A stretch of DNA of 60,010 bases, from the NCBI RefSeq assembly GCF_009865405.1, contig NZ_WWJY01000167.1, positions 1 through 60,010 on the forward strand, read 5' to 3'. The position numbers were made by a program, and so were the translations under genes. Each line of letters begins with the position of its first letter. Positions within the stretch are counted from its first letter, which is position 1. The stretch comes from Streptomyces sp. SID3212. GTDB taxonomy: Bacteria; Actinomycetota; Actinomycetes; Streptomycetales; Streptomycetaceae. This document shows, piece by piece, positions 7,680 to 15,952 of the stretch. The notes beneath the pieces were generated by a model. The model was not told where the DNA came from. It worked only from the letters and a program-made list of their open reading frames with translations, and made no database searches.

Positions 7680-10223
7680 GTGGCCGCGCAGGATGCCGCT
7701 GTTGAATCCGCTGGACCCGCTGTAGATCCCGGACGCGACACGGGGAACGACTCCGTACGCGACCGGGAGATCGGCGTCGAACAGCACCATCTGGATCAGG
7801 TGTACCGCCGCCTCGAGGAGAAGATCCACGAGGCGGAGTTCCTGATGAACGACGCCGCCAAACGGGGGCAGGTCGGTACGCCGGGCGCCCTCGCCGAGCG
7901 CGACGCACAGGTTTTCCGGGCCGGGATCCACCTCAACCGGCTCAACAACGAGTTCGAGGACTTCCTCTTCGGGCGGATCGACCTGCTGCCCGGCAAGGAC
8001 GGCAAGAAGGGCCCGGACGGCGCGTACACCTCGGTCGACCCGGCCGACGACGCCATCAGGGCCGATCTGACCGCCGACATCGCCGAGACGCTGCACATCG
8101 GCCGGATCGGGGTCCTCGACTCCGACTACTCGCCGCTGGTCATCGACTGGCGGGCGCCGGCCGCCGCGCCCTTCTACCGCGCCACCCCGGTCGATCCCGG
8201 CCGGGTCGTGCGCCGGCGCGTGATCCGCTCCAAGGGCCGTCGGGTCCTGGGGGTCGAGGACGACCTGATGCGCCCCCGGCTGACCGCCTCGCTGGACGGC
8301 CGCGCCCTGGCCGTCATCGGGGACGGCGCGCTGATGGCGGCGCTGGGCCAGGCCCGCAGCCACACCATGCGCGACATCGTCTCCTCCATCCAGGCGGAGC
8401 AGGACCTGGTGATCCGCGCCCCCGCCGCCTCCGTCACCGAGGTGTCGGGCGGGCCCGGCACGGGAAAGACGGCGGTCGCGCTGCACCGGGCCGCGTACCT
8501 GCTCTACCAGGACCGGCGGCGGTACGCGGGCGGCATCCTGATCGTCTCGCCGACGCCGCTGCTCGTCGCGTACACGGAAGGCGTGCTGCCGTCCCTGGGC
8601 GAGGAGGGCCAGGTCGCGATCCGCGCGGTCGGCTCCCTGGTGGACGGCGCCGAGGCCACGGCGTACGACGAACCGGCCGTCGCCCGTGTCAAGGGTTCGG
8701 CCAGGATGCTGAAGGTGCTGCGTACAGCGGTCAGGGGGGCCCTGGAGCCCTCCGCGCATCCCGGTGGGTCCGGCGGGGCGGCGGGAGGGCGGGCAGGGGC
8801 GCAGGAGGGCCGGGGCGGCCGTGACCGGCGCCGGGGCGGTGGTCCCCGTACGGGACAGCTCGCCTTCGGTGAGGAATCCGCCGCGGACTCCGGCGGGGAG
8901 GGCGGGCCCGAGGACGGCACGCGCACCCCGGCCGTACGGACCGACCTGCTGCGGGTCGTCGCCTTCGGGCGGCGCCTGGAGCTGGACGCCGACGAACTGA
9001 ACCGCGTACGGCAGTCCGCGCTCAGCGGTACCGCCCCCGTGAACCTGCTGCGCCCGCGCGCCAGGAAGCTCCTCCTGGACGCCCTGTGGTCCAAGTCGGG
9101 CGCCGCGGCCCGGGCCGGGGAGTACGCGTCGAGGGGGGACGCGGAACTCGCCGCCGAGCTGCGCGGCGGCTTCGACGAGGACGTCGCGTCCGAGGACAGC
9201 TTCATCGAATTCCTGGACGCCTGGTGGCCCGAGCTGACCCCGCGCGGGGTGCTCGCCGCCATGGCGGACGAGCGGCGCCTCGGCCGCTGGAGCCGGCGGG
9301 TCCTCAACCAGGGCGAGAACCGCCGGCTGGCCCGTTCGCTCCGGCGGCTGGGCGCCGACGGCAAGGGACCGCTGTCCGTGCACGACGTGGCACTCCTCGA
9401 CGAACTGGAGACCCTCCTGGGCTCGCCGCCGCGTCCCAGGAAGCAGCGCCGTGAGCTCGACCCGCTGGACCAGCTCACCGGTCTGGAGGAGCTGATGCCG
9501 CAGCGCGAGGAGACCCAGCGCGAGCGGGCCGAGCGGCTGGCTGCGGAGCGCACGGAGTACGCGCACGTCATCGTCGACGAGGCGCAGGACCTGACGCCGA
9601 TGCAGTGGCGCATGGTCGGCCGCCGGGGCCGGCACGCCACCTGGACGGTCGTGGGCGACGCGGCGCAGTCGTCCTGGACGGATCCCGACGAGGCGGCGGA
9701 GGCCAGGGACGAGGCGCTGGGGAACCGCCCGCGCCGCCGCTTCACCCTGACCGTCAACTACCGCAACCCGGCCGAGATCGCCGAGCTGGCCGCGAAGGTG
9801 CTGGCGCTCGCCATGCCCGGGATGGAGTCGCCGTCCGCGGTGCGCTCCACCGGCGTACGCCCGCGCTTCACCGTCGTACGGGACGGCGATCTCGCCGCGA
9901 CCGTACGGGCGGAGGCGCGGGACCTGCTGGAGCGGGTCGACGGCACGGTCGGCGTGGTCGTGGCCATGAACCGCCGTGAGCAGGCGGCCCGCTGGCTGGC
10001 CGAACTGGGGCCGCGGGTGGTGGCGCTGGGCAGCCTGGAGGCCAAGGGCCTGGAGTACGACGCGACGGTCGTCGTCTCCCCGGCGGAGATCGCCGACGAG
10101 TCCCCGGCCGGGCTGCGGGTGTTGTACGTGGCGCTCACCCGGGCGACGCAGCAGCTCACGGTCGTGTCGGGGCTCCGGGACGAGCCCGACGCGGAGGGGG
10201 TGCCGGACCTGCTCCGGGATTGA
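7680..10223 (+). CDS. helD: HelD/HelR-like RNA polymerase-recycling ATPase (UvrD/Rep superfamily 1)
   Basis: An N-terminal coiled-coil arm (EQHHLDQVYRRLEEKIHEAEF) precedes the superfamily-1 ATPase core: Walker A SGGPGTGKTAVALHRAAYLL, Walker B HVIVDEAQDLTPMQWRM, GDAAQSSW and the NYRNPAEI motif. This order is that of HelD-family factors, which pull stalled RNA polymerase off DNA and, as HelR, protect it from rifamycins. GTG 7680 follows AAGGGGG. A Gly/Arg-rich low-complexity insert lies at residues about 360-425 within the middle domain. I see no clear rifamycin-associated palindrome upstream, so HelR-type resistance is an inference from family only. Confidence 0.85.
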   Translation: MAAQDAAVESAGPAVDPGRDTGNDSVRDREIGVEQHHLDQVYRRLEEKIHEAEFLMNDAAKRGQVGTPGALAERDAQVFRAGIHLNRLNNEFEDFLFGRIDLLPGKDGKKGPDGAYTSVDPADDAIRADLTADIAETLHIGRIGVLDSDYSPLVIDWRAPAAAPFYRATPVDPGRVVRRRVIRSKGRRVLGVEDDLMRPRLTASLDGRALAVIGDGALMAALGQARSHTMRDIVSSIQAEQDLVIRAPAASVTEVSGGPGTGKTAVALHRAAYLLYQDRRRYAGGILIVSPTPLLVAYTEGVLPSLGEEGQVAIRAVGSLVDGAEATAYDEPAVARVKGSARMLKVLRTAVRGALEPSAHPGGSGGAAGGRAGAQEGRGGRDRRRGGGPRTGQLAFGEESAADSGGEGGPEDGTRTPAVRTDLLRVVAFGRRLELDADELNRVRQSALSGTAPVNLLRPRARKLLLDALWSKSGAAARAGEYASRGDAELAAELRGGFDEDVASEDSFIEFLDAWWPELTPRGVLAAMADERRLGRWSRRVLNQGENRRLARSLRRLGADGKGPLSVHDVALLDELETLLGSPPRPRKQRRELDPLDQLTGLEELMPQREETQRERAERLAAERTEYAHVIVDEAQDLTPMQWRMVGRRGRHATWTVVGDAAQSSWTDPDEAAEARDEALGNRPRRRFTLTVNYRNPAEIAELAAKVLALAMPGMESPSAVRSTGVRPRFTVVRDGDLAATVRAEARDLLERVDGTVGVVVAMNRREQAARWLAELGPRVVALGSLEAKGLEYDATVVVSPAEIADESPAGLRVLYVALTRATQQLTVVSGLRDEPDAEGVPDLLRD

Positions 10224-10244
10224 TTCCCGGTCAACTCGTCAGGA

Positions 10245-10271
10245 AGGAATCACTTTCGGGAGTGGTTTGTT
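10245..10271 (+). promoter_or_regulatory. Sigma-R-like promoter (AGGAAT-N18-GTT)
   Basis: AGGAAT at 10245-10250 and GTT at 10269-10271 are separated by exactly 18 bases, matching the known sigma-R (thiol-oxidative stress) consensus GGGAAT-N18-GTT at all but one position. Initiation about 7 bases further would start the structured RNA at about 10278-10282. The site is alone in a 483-bp gap before the malic enzyme gene. Confidence 0.5.
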
Positions 10272-10279
10272 AGCCTGGT

Positions 10280-10372
10280 CATGGCACCGACCCGATCCAA
10301 GCCCCCGGGCCCAACCTTCGTCGCCTAGAGCGACCTCTTGCCGCGAGGCGAGCATGGCGGGTCGGTGCCGCC
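10280..10372 (+). ncRNA. Candidate structured RNA (leader or stand-alone sRNA) before malic enzyme
   Basis: GGCACCGACCCG (10283-10294) pairs perfectly with CGGGTCGGTGCC (10358-10369), closing a roughly 87-nt domain. Inside it are GTCGC-CTAGA-GCGAC (10320-10334) and a hairpin CTTGCC-GCGA-GGCGAG (10337-10352) with a GNRA tetraloop. The multi-branched fold lies directly after the sigma-R-like promoter. A 15-codon ORF (MAPTRSKPPGPTFVA, 10281-10328) is embedded, so a leaderless leader peptide is an alternative. The malic enzyme start is 335 bases downstream, which fits a separate small RNA or a long leader. Confidence 0.5.
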
Positions 10373-10706
10373 TTTACTTCCGGTTTCTCTCGTCGTTCTC
10401 CGGTTTCCCTCGTCGTTCGACGAGCCCCGGCACATTGAGTTCATTGAGTTCTCCGCCGAGTCCGGCGACGGGGTTTCCGTTCAGCGGGCCTTCACCGATG
10501 GTTGGTGGGGGCCTGCTTCTGTTGGCGGGACCGCTTGTTACGCTCACCCGCCTGATGGAAGGCACCTTCCACGGACGCGGGGGACGCGGGACCTTTACCG
10601 GCTACGCGCCGGTAGGTGCGACCATCGGTACGCGCGTCGGGCCCAGCGCTCCGACGCGCGACGGTGCCTTTCGAACAAAAGCCAGTGAAAGCAGAGGAAC
10701 ACGGTC
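10373..10706 (+). other. Non-coding leader of the malic enzyme gene with short direct repeats
   Basis: I see no gene here. A CU-rich stretch repeats a TCCGGTTTCTCTCGTCG-like unit twice (about 10380-10418), and ATTGAGTTC is repeated in tandem at about 10434-10451. The coding start at 10707 has only a weak site (AGAGGAACACGGTC before the ATG). Confidence 0.4.
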
Positions 10707-12149
10707 ATGGCAACGGCGCCAAGCGTCTCGTACTCGATGACGGTCAGGCTGGAGGTCCCCGCGAGCGGGACGGCTGTGTCCCAGCTGACCACGGCCGTGG
10801 AATCCTCCGGTGGCTCGGTGACCGGTCTGGACGTGACCGCGTCCGGCCACGAGAAGCTGCGGATCGACGTCACGATCGCGGCGACCTCCACCGGGCACGC
10901 GGAACAGATCGTCGAGCAGCTGCGCGGCATCGAGGGCGTCACCCTCGGCAAGGTCTCCGACCGTACGTTCCTGATGCACCTCGGCGGCAAGATCGAGATG
11001 CAGTCCAAGCATCCCATCCGCAACCGTGACGACCTCTCGATGATCTACACCCCGGGGGTCGCCCGGGTCTGCATGGCGATCGCCAGGAACCCCGAGGACG
11101 CCCGCCGCCTCACCATCAAGCGCAACTCCGTCGCGGTCGTCACGGACGGCTCCGCGGTGCTGGGCCTGGGCAACATCGGCCCGATGGCCGCGCTGCCCGT
11201 GATGGAGGGCAAGGCGGCCCTGTTCAAGCGCTTCGCCGGCATCGACGCCTGGCCGATCTGCCTGGACACGCAGGACACCGACGCCATCGTCGAGATCGTC
11301 AAGGCGATCGCCCCCGGCTTCGCGGGCATCAACCTGGAGGACATCTCCGCGCCCCGCTGCTTCGAGATCGAGGCGCGGCTGCGCGAGGCGCTGGACATCC
11401 CGGTCTTCCACGACGACCAGCACGGCACGGCGATCGTGGTGCAGGCCGCGCTGACCAACGCGCTGCGGGTGGTCGGCAAGGGCATCGGTGACGTACGGGT
11501 CGTCATGTCCGGCGCGGGCGCCGCCGGTACGGCCATCCTCAAGCTGCTCATCGCGGCCGGCGTCAAGCACGCCGTCGTCGCCGACATCCACGGCGTCGTG
11601 CACGCGGGCCGCGAGGACCTGGTCGAGGCCGCCGCCGAGTCGCCGCTGCGCTGGATCGCCGACAACACCAACCCGGAGGGCGTCACCGGCACCCTCAAGG
11701 AGGCCGTCGTCGGCGCGGACGTGTTCATCGGCGTCTCCGCCCCGAACGTGCTGGACGGCGACGACGTCAAGGCGATGGCCGACAAGGCGATCGTCTTCGC
11801 GCTCGCGAATCCGGACCCGGAGGTCGACCCGGCGGTCGCCCGCGAGTCGGCGGCCGTGGTGGCCACGGGACGCTCCGACTTCCCCAACCAGATCAACAAC
11901 GTGCTGGTCTTCCCCGGCGTCTTCCGCGGCCTGCTGGACGCGCAGTCGAGGACGGTCAACACGGAGATGATGCTGGCCGCGGCGACCGCCCTGGCGGACG
12001 TCGTCACCGAGGACGAGCTGAACCCGAACTACATCGTTCCCTCGGTCTTCAACGACAAGGTCGCGTCGTCCGTCGCCGGTGCCGTACGCGACGCGGCGAA
12101 GGCCGCCGGGGTGACGGTGTCACCCTCCGTGTCGGCGACGTCCGTCTGA
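10707..12149 (+). CDS. Malic enzyme (NAD-dependent type, with N-terminal ACT-like domain)
   Basis: The 480-aa protein oxidatively decarboxylates malate to pyruvate, linking the TCA cycle with gluconeogenesis and NAD(P)H supply. Residues 1-80 resemble an ACT regulatory domain (SMTVRLEVPASGTAVSQLTTA). The catalytic part shows YTPGVARVCMAIA, TDGSAVLGLGNIGPMAALPVMEGKA, INLEDISAPRCFEIE, VFHDDQHGTAIVV and the nucleotide-binding VVMSGAGAAGTAI. DDQHGTA with the Lys of VEGKA-type sites are the metal and substrate residues of the family. The upstream sigma-R-like promoter would fit a role in reductant supply under thiol stress. The cofactor preference is not proven by the sequence. Confidence 0.92.
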   Translation: MATAPSVSYSMTVRLEVPASGTAVSQLTTAVESSGGSVTGLDVTASGHEKLRIDVTIAATSTGHAEQIVEQLRGIEGVTLGKVSDRTFLMHLGGKIEMQSKHPIRNRDDLSMIYTPGVARVCMAIARNPEDARRLTIKRNSVAVVTDGSAVLGLGNIGPMAALPVMEGKAALFKRFAGIDAWPICLDTQDTDAIVEIVKAIAPGFAGINLEDISAPRCFEIEARLREALDIPVFHDDQHGTAIVVQAALTNALRVVGKGIGDVRVVMSGAGAAGTAILKLLIAAGVKHAVVADIHGVVHAGREDLVEAAAESPLRWIADNTNPEGVTGTLKEAVVGADVFIGVSAPNVLDGDDVKAMADKAIVFALANPDPEVDPAVARESAAVVATGRSDFPNQINNVLVFPGVFRGLLDAQSRTVNTEMMLAAATALADVVTEDELNPNYIVPSVFNDKVASSVAGAVRDAAKAAGVTVSPSVSATSV

Positions 12150-12187
12150 GCGTCTGCCCGGGGAACGTCACGGACGGTCCGCCCTGT

Positions 12188-12213
12188 GCCCGGCGCGTCG
12201 CGATTCGCCGGGC
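12188..12213 (+). terminator. Terminator-like hairpin after malic enzyme
   Basis: GCCCGGCG and CGCCGGGC flank a 10-base loop 39 bases after the stop codon. No U-tract follows, which is common in Streptomyces. Confidence 0.5.
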
Positions 12214-12534
12214 GTCACGGCCCCCTCTAGGGTGGCGGACCATGGGCCCCGCCGCTCCAGTGAGGTTTTCAGGGCCTCCGGGGGGCCCAAAGGGCGGCCA
12301 AGGCTCCAAGGAGTCTCCACAGAGTCGACGGAACGTCACGACGACGAGGCAGTGGCGCTTTTCGTGTGACTCCGGAGGGTGCCGGATTGGCTTTCCCGCC
12401 GCTGGTGGGGGCAGGATGCGTATTCGGGCGCGAGGGTCTGTCAGCAGACCCGGGTCCGGGGACTGTCCGAGGGCCCTGGCAGCATCGGCTTCGATCTCAC
12501 GCCTCACAGGCAAGAAGAACACGGGAGTAACAAC
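12214..12534 (+). other. Long leader/promoter region of the HU gene
   Basis: About 320 bases separate the hairpin from the HU start and no ORF here looks real. The region has a possible -10 element (TAGGGT at about 12229) and a stable hairpin GGGTCTG-TCAG-CAGACCC at 12434-12451, so the HU mRNA may have a long folded leader. GGGAGT at 12523-12528 is the HU ribosome-binding site. Confidence 0.4.
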
Positions 12535-12816
12535 ATGAACCGCAGTGAGCTGGTGGCCGCCCTGGCCGACCGCGCCGAGGTGACCCGCAAGGACGCCGAC
12601 GCCGTGCTGGCCGCTCTCGCCGAGACCGTCGGCGAGATCGTCGCCAAGGGCGACGAGAAGGTCACCATCCCCGGCTTCCTGACCTTCGAGCGCACCCACC
12701 GTGCCGCTCGGACCGCTCGTAACCCGCAGACCGGCGACCCGATCCAGATCCCGGCCGGTTACAGCGTGAAGGTCTCCGCGGGCTCCAAGCTCAAGGAAGC
12801 CGCCAAGGGCAAGTAA
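12535..12816 (+). CDS. hupA: HU-family nucleoid DNA-binding protein
   Basis: The 93-aa basic protein starts MNRSELVAALADRAEVTRKDADAVL and has the DNA-binding arm RNPQTGDPIQIPAGYSVKVSAGSKLKEA, the canonical HU fold and length. It lacks the long Lys/Ala-rich tail of HupS, so it is the vegetative HupA-type paralogue. It should bend and compact DNA as a dimer. It lies alone between a long leader and a strong terminator, convergent with murA. Confidence 0.95.
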   Translation: MNRSELVAALADRAEVTRKDADAVLAALAETVGEIVAKGDEKVTIPGFLTFERTHRAARTARNPQTGDPIQIPAGYSVKVSAGSKLKEAAKGK

Positions 12817-12840
12817 CACCCACAGGCGAACAAGCACGGC

Positions 12841-12876
12841 ACAGGGGCGGCCATCCAACCGGATGGCCGCCCCTGT
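12841..12876. terminator. Strong intrinsic terminator after hupA
   Basis: A perfect 16-bp stem (ACAGGGGCGGCCATCC with its complement) closes a 4-base AACC loop 24 bases after the HU stop. It can serve hupA and, in the other direction, convergent murA. The adjacent sequence CCCTGTGTTGTCCCC is repeated directly at 12870-12884 and 12905-12919. Confidence 0.9.
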
Positions 12877-13090
12877 GTTGTCCCCCGGGACACCGGACCG
12901 ACGCCCTGTGTTGTCCCCCAGAAGGCCACAGACCGGGCGTGTACGGCCCAGAACACCCCGGTGCGCCCGATGGCCCCGCCCGGAGGGGCGAGGCCATCAG
13001 CGCCGTACAGAGGGATTCCGCTGGCATGTGCCCCCGGCGGGAGGAGCGCGGGTCGGACGGGGGACGTGCGTCGGACGAGAGAGACGTGCG

Positions 13091-14431
13091 TCAGACGAGC
13101 GAGCCGCCCGGCAGCTCGACCTTCGCGCCCAGCTCGGTGAGCTTGTCCATGAAGTTCTCGTAACCGCGGTTGATCAGGTCGATGCCGTGCACCCGGGAGG
13201 TGCCCTGCGCCGCCAGCGCCGCGATCAGGTACGAGAAGCCGCCGCGCAGGTCGGGGATGACCAGATCGGCGCCCTGGAGCTTCGTGGGGCCCGACACGAC
13301 GGCCGAGTGCAGGAAGTTCCGCTGGCCGAAGCGGCAGTCCGAGCCGCCCAGGCACTCCCGGTAGAGCTGGATGTGCGCGCCCATCTGGTTGAGCGCCGAG
13401 GTGAAGCCGAGCCGCGACTCGTACACCGTCTCGTGCACGATGGACAGCCCCGACGCCTGCGTCAGCGCCACCACCAGCGGCTGCTGCCAGTCGGTCTGGA
13501 AGCCGGGGTGGACGTCCGTCTCCAGGGCGATCGCGTTCAGGGAGCCGCCCGGGTGCCAGAACCGGATGCCCTCGTCGTCGATCTCGAAGGCGCCGCCGAC
13601 CTTGCGGTACGTGTTGAGGAAGGTCATCATCGACCGCTGCTGCGCGCCGCGGACGTAGATGTTCCCCTCGGTGGCCAGCGCGGCGGACGCCCAGGAGGCG
13701 GCCTCCAGCCGGTCGGGGATGGCGCGGTGCGTGTAGCCGTCGAGCCGGTCGACACCGGTGATCCGGATCGTCCGGTCGGTGTCCATGGAGATGATCGCGC
13801 CCATCTTCTGGAGCACGCAGATCAGATCCTCGATCTCCGGCTCCACCGCGGCGTTCGACAGCTCCGTGACGCCTTCGGCCAGGACGGCCGTCAGCAGCAC
13901 CTGCTCCGTCGAGCCGACCGAGGGGTACGGCAGCCTGATCTTCGTGCCGCGCAGCCGCTGCGGGGCCTCCAGGTACTGGCCGTCCGCGCGCTTCTCGATC
14001 GTCGCGCCGAACTGGCGCAGCACGTCGAAGTGGAAGTCGATCGGCCGGCCGCCGATGTCGCAGCCGCCCAGACCGGGGATGAAGGCGTGCCCGAGCCGGT
14101 GCAGCAGCGGGCCGCAGAACAGGATCGGGATGCGCGACGAGCCCGCGTGCGCGTCGATGTCGGCGACGTTGGCGCTCTCGACGTACGTCGGGTCGAGGAT
14201 CAGCTCGCCCGGTTCGTCACCCGGGCGGACGGTGACGCCGTGCAGCTGGAGCAGTCCCCGTACGACCCGTACGTCACGGATGTCCGGTACGTTGCGCAAC
14301 CGGCTGGGGCCGCTGCCGAGCAGTGCGGCGACCATGGCCTTCGGCACCAGGTTCTTCGCACCGCGAACGCGGATCTCACCCTCCAGCGGGGTTCCGCCGT
14401 GGACAAGCATTACATCGTCTTTGACGGTCAT
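13091..14431 (-). CDS. murA: UDP-N-acetylglucosamine 1-carboxyvinyltransferase
   Basis: MurA transfers enolpyruvate from PEP to UDP-GlcNAc, the first committed step of peptidoglycan synthesis. The 446-aa product begins MTVKDDVMLVHGGTPLEGEI followed by RVRGAKNLVPKAMVAALL (substrate-binding KN) and keeps the family repeats and VGSTEQVLLTAVLAEG. In the active-site loop, the position normally occupied by the fosfomycin-reactive Cys appears to read GLGGCDIGGRPIDFH, so the Cys is present. The start at 14431 is chosen by homology; the frame extends upstream but through sequence without conservation. It is divergent from yqgE. Confidence 0.93.
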   Translation of the reverse strand: MTVKDDVMLVHGGTPLEGEIRVRGAKNLVPKAMVAALLGSGPSRLRNVPDIRDVRVVRGLLQLHGVTVRPGDEPGELILDPTYVESANVADIDAHAGSSRIPILFCGPLLHRLGHAFIPGLGGCDIGGRPIDFHFDVLRQFGATIEKRADGQYLEAPQRLRGTKIRLPYPSVGSTEQVLLTAVLAEGVTELSNAAVEPEIEDLICVLQKMGAIISMDTDRTIRITGVDRLDGYTHRAIPDRLEAASWASAALATEGNIYVRGAQQRSMMTFLNTYRKVGGAFEIDDEGIRFWHPGGSLNAIALETDVHPGFQTDWQQPLVVALTQASGLSIVHETVYESRLGFTSALNQMGAHIQLYRECLGGSDCRFGQRNFLHSAVVSGPTKLQGADLVIPDLRGGFSYLIAALAAQGTSRVHGIDLINRGYENFMDKLTELGAKVELPGGSLV

Positions 14432-14693
14432 GAATCTCGCGTTCCGGAGTGGGCGGGCAGGTGGCCAAGCAAAAGGGTAAGGGGCCGGGGCCCCTGCCCC
14501 GTAAGGGCGAGGGCGTCCCGGACTCGTAATGAATCCGGCAGGACACGTTCCGTTCCGCGTTCCTCGCGGAGGGTCACCGTCCCATTTTCCCGCCGCGTGG
14601 TGTCCGAGCCGCCCCGGTGCGTCGTGAGCTGCGTCTGCGCTCACTCTGCCGCGCGGGGCCCGTACGGGGCGATTGTGCGAGATCATGTGTCGC

Positions 14694-15254
14694 ATGACCG
14701 AGGTGTCCTCGCTCACAGGGCGGTTGCTGGTCGCGACACCCGCGCTGGCGGACCCGAATTTCGATCGCGCTGTTGTGCTGCTGCTCGACCACGACGAGGA
14801 GGGTTCCCTCGGCGTGGTCCTCAACAGGCCCACGCCCGTGGACGTCGGGGACATCCTGGAGTCCTGGGCGGACCACGCGGGGGAGCCCGGGGTGGTGTTC
14901 CAGGGCGGTCCCGTCTCGCTCGACTCCGCGCTCGGACTCGCCGTCATCCCCGGCGACGAGGGGCCGCTCGGCTGGCGCAGGGTGTACGGGGCGATCGGCC
15001 TGGTCGACCTGGAGACCCCGCCCGAGCTGCTCGTACGGGCGCTGGGCTCACTGCGGATCTTCGCCGGGTACGCGGGCTGGGGACCGGGGCAGCTGGAGGC
15101 CGAGCTGGCCGAAGGGGCGTGGTACGTGGTCGAGTCGGAGCCGGGCGACGTCTCGTCGCCGCGCCCCGAGGGACTGTGGCGGGCGGTGCTGCGCAGGCAG
15201 CGCGGTGAACTGGCGATGGTGGCCACCTACCCCGACGATCCCTCGTTGAACTGA
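14694..15254 (+). CDS. YqgE/AlgH family protein (UPF0301)
   Basis: The 186-aa protein shows the family signatures LTGRLLVATPALADPNFDRAVVLLLDHDEEGSLGVVLNRPT split across residues 6-47, FQGGPVS and YAGWGPGQLEAELAEGAWYV. YqgE proteins are conserved cytosolic proteins without a settled biochemical role. ATG 14694 is preferred because conservation starts there; an ATG at 14685 and a GTG at 14673 are in frame upstream and no site is strong. Confidence 0.88.
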   Translation: MTEVSSLTGRLLVATPALADPNFDRAVVLLLDHDEEGSLGVVLNRPTPVDVGDILESWADHAGEPGVVFQGGPVSLDSALGLAVIPGDEGPLGWRRVYGAIGLVDLETPPELLVRALGSLRIFAGYAGWGPGQLEAELAEGAWYVVESEPGDVSSPRPEGLWRAVLRRQRGELAMVATYPDDPSLN

Positions 15255-15388
15255 GGACCGGACCGAGGACCGAACCGGGGCCGCGGCCCCGGTGAGGGGT
15301 GCACGGGAGCGATGCGTGAGCGAATGGTTCCGGAGAGCGGGGACCCGGAGCCTCCGTCCGGCCCTCTTCGTGGGTACCCTTGGCGCTC

Positions 15389-15688
15389 ATGAGCACTCTT
15401 GAGCCCGAGCGCGGGGCAGGGACGGGCACCCTCGTGGAGCCGGCACCACAGGTGTCGCACGGCGACGGCGACCACGAGCGCTTCGCCCACTACGTCCAGA
15501 AGGACAAGATCATGGCGAGTGCCCTCGACGGCACTCCGGTGGTCGCACTGTGCGGGAAGGTCTGGGTACCGGGGCGCGACCCCAAGAAGTACCCGGTCTG
15601 CCCGATGTGCAAGGAGATCTACGAGTCCATGGGTCCCGGCGGGGACAAGGACAAGGACAAGGGCGGCAAGGACAAGAGCAAGAAGTAG
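15389..15688 (+). CDS. DUF3039 family small zinc-ribbon-like protein
   Basis: The 99-aa product contains HERFAHYVQKDKIMASALDG, VVALCGKVWVPGRDPKKYPV and CPMCKEIYESM, the pattern of actinobacterial DUF3039 proteins, with C-G-K and C-x2-C as probable metal ligands, and a Lys/Asp/Gly-rich tail (DKDKDKGGKDKSKK). The function is unknown. It is followed by a strong terminator. Confidence 0.85.
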   Translation: MSTLEPERGAGTGTLVEPAPQVSHGDGDHERFAHYVQKDKIMASALDGTPVVALCGKVWVPGRDPKKYPVCPMCKEIYESMGPGGDKDKDKGGKDKSKK

Positions 15689-15712
15689 CCTCTGGTCCTG
15701 TCCGTCGGTGAC

Positions 15713-15750
15713 GGCCCCCCGGGTGCGCGAGCGTGCGCGCCCGGGGGGCC
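15713..15750 (+). terminator. Intrinsic terminator after the DUF3039 gene
   Basis: GGCCCCCCGGG (15713-15723) pairs with CCCGGGGGGCC (15740-15750). The loop can itself form a GCGC/GCGC pair, and GTTCGCGTTTT with a T-run follows. Confidence 0.85.
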
Positions 15751-15811
15751 GTTCGCGTTTTGTCCGGCATGCGGGGCGGGCCGTTGCACAGGATGCTTCA
15801 GCGGGTCACAG

Positions 15812-15827
15812 AGTGGTAGAGACCACT
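15812..15827. promoter_or_regulatory. DasR-type operator (dre): AGTGGT-AGAG-ACCACT
   Basis: This perfect 6+4+6 palindrome matches the known DasR-responsive element (A-C/G-TGGTCTAGACCA-C/G-T) except in the centre. DasR is the GlcNAc-responsive GntR regulator of chitin and aminosugar genes. The site precedes an ABC importer operon that ends with a beta-N-acetylhexosaminidase, which is the expected target type. Confidence 0.75.
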
Positions 15828-15882
15828 TGTCGACGTGTTCCGGACATGCTTATCTCCTGCGAGTTGTGCAGAACGAAACGCA

Positions 15883-15922
15883 CGTTGCACATGGTGCAAC
15901 GGATGCCTCTGTATGCCTCTGT
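15883..15922. promoter_or_regulatory. Second palindrome CGTTGCAC-ATG-GTGCAACG plus a tandem 10-bp repeat
   Basis: A perfect 8+3+8 inverted repeat at 15883-15901 lies between the dre site and the operon start. ATGCCTCTGT is repeated exactly in tandem at 15903-15922. The palindrome is of LacI/ROK-operator size, so a second sugar-responsive regulator is possible; this is inference. Confidence 0.45.
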
Positions 15923-15952
15923 CGTCCCCACCGACCCGTAGGGAACTCCCGG

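Noticed and set aside
12870-12919. Repeated CCCTGTGTTGTCCCC after hupA as a regulatory pair
   Set aside because: The first copy is part of the terminator stem, so a simple partial duplication is more likely than a functional site.
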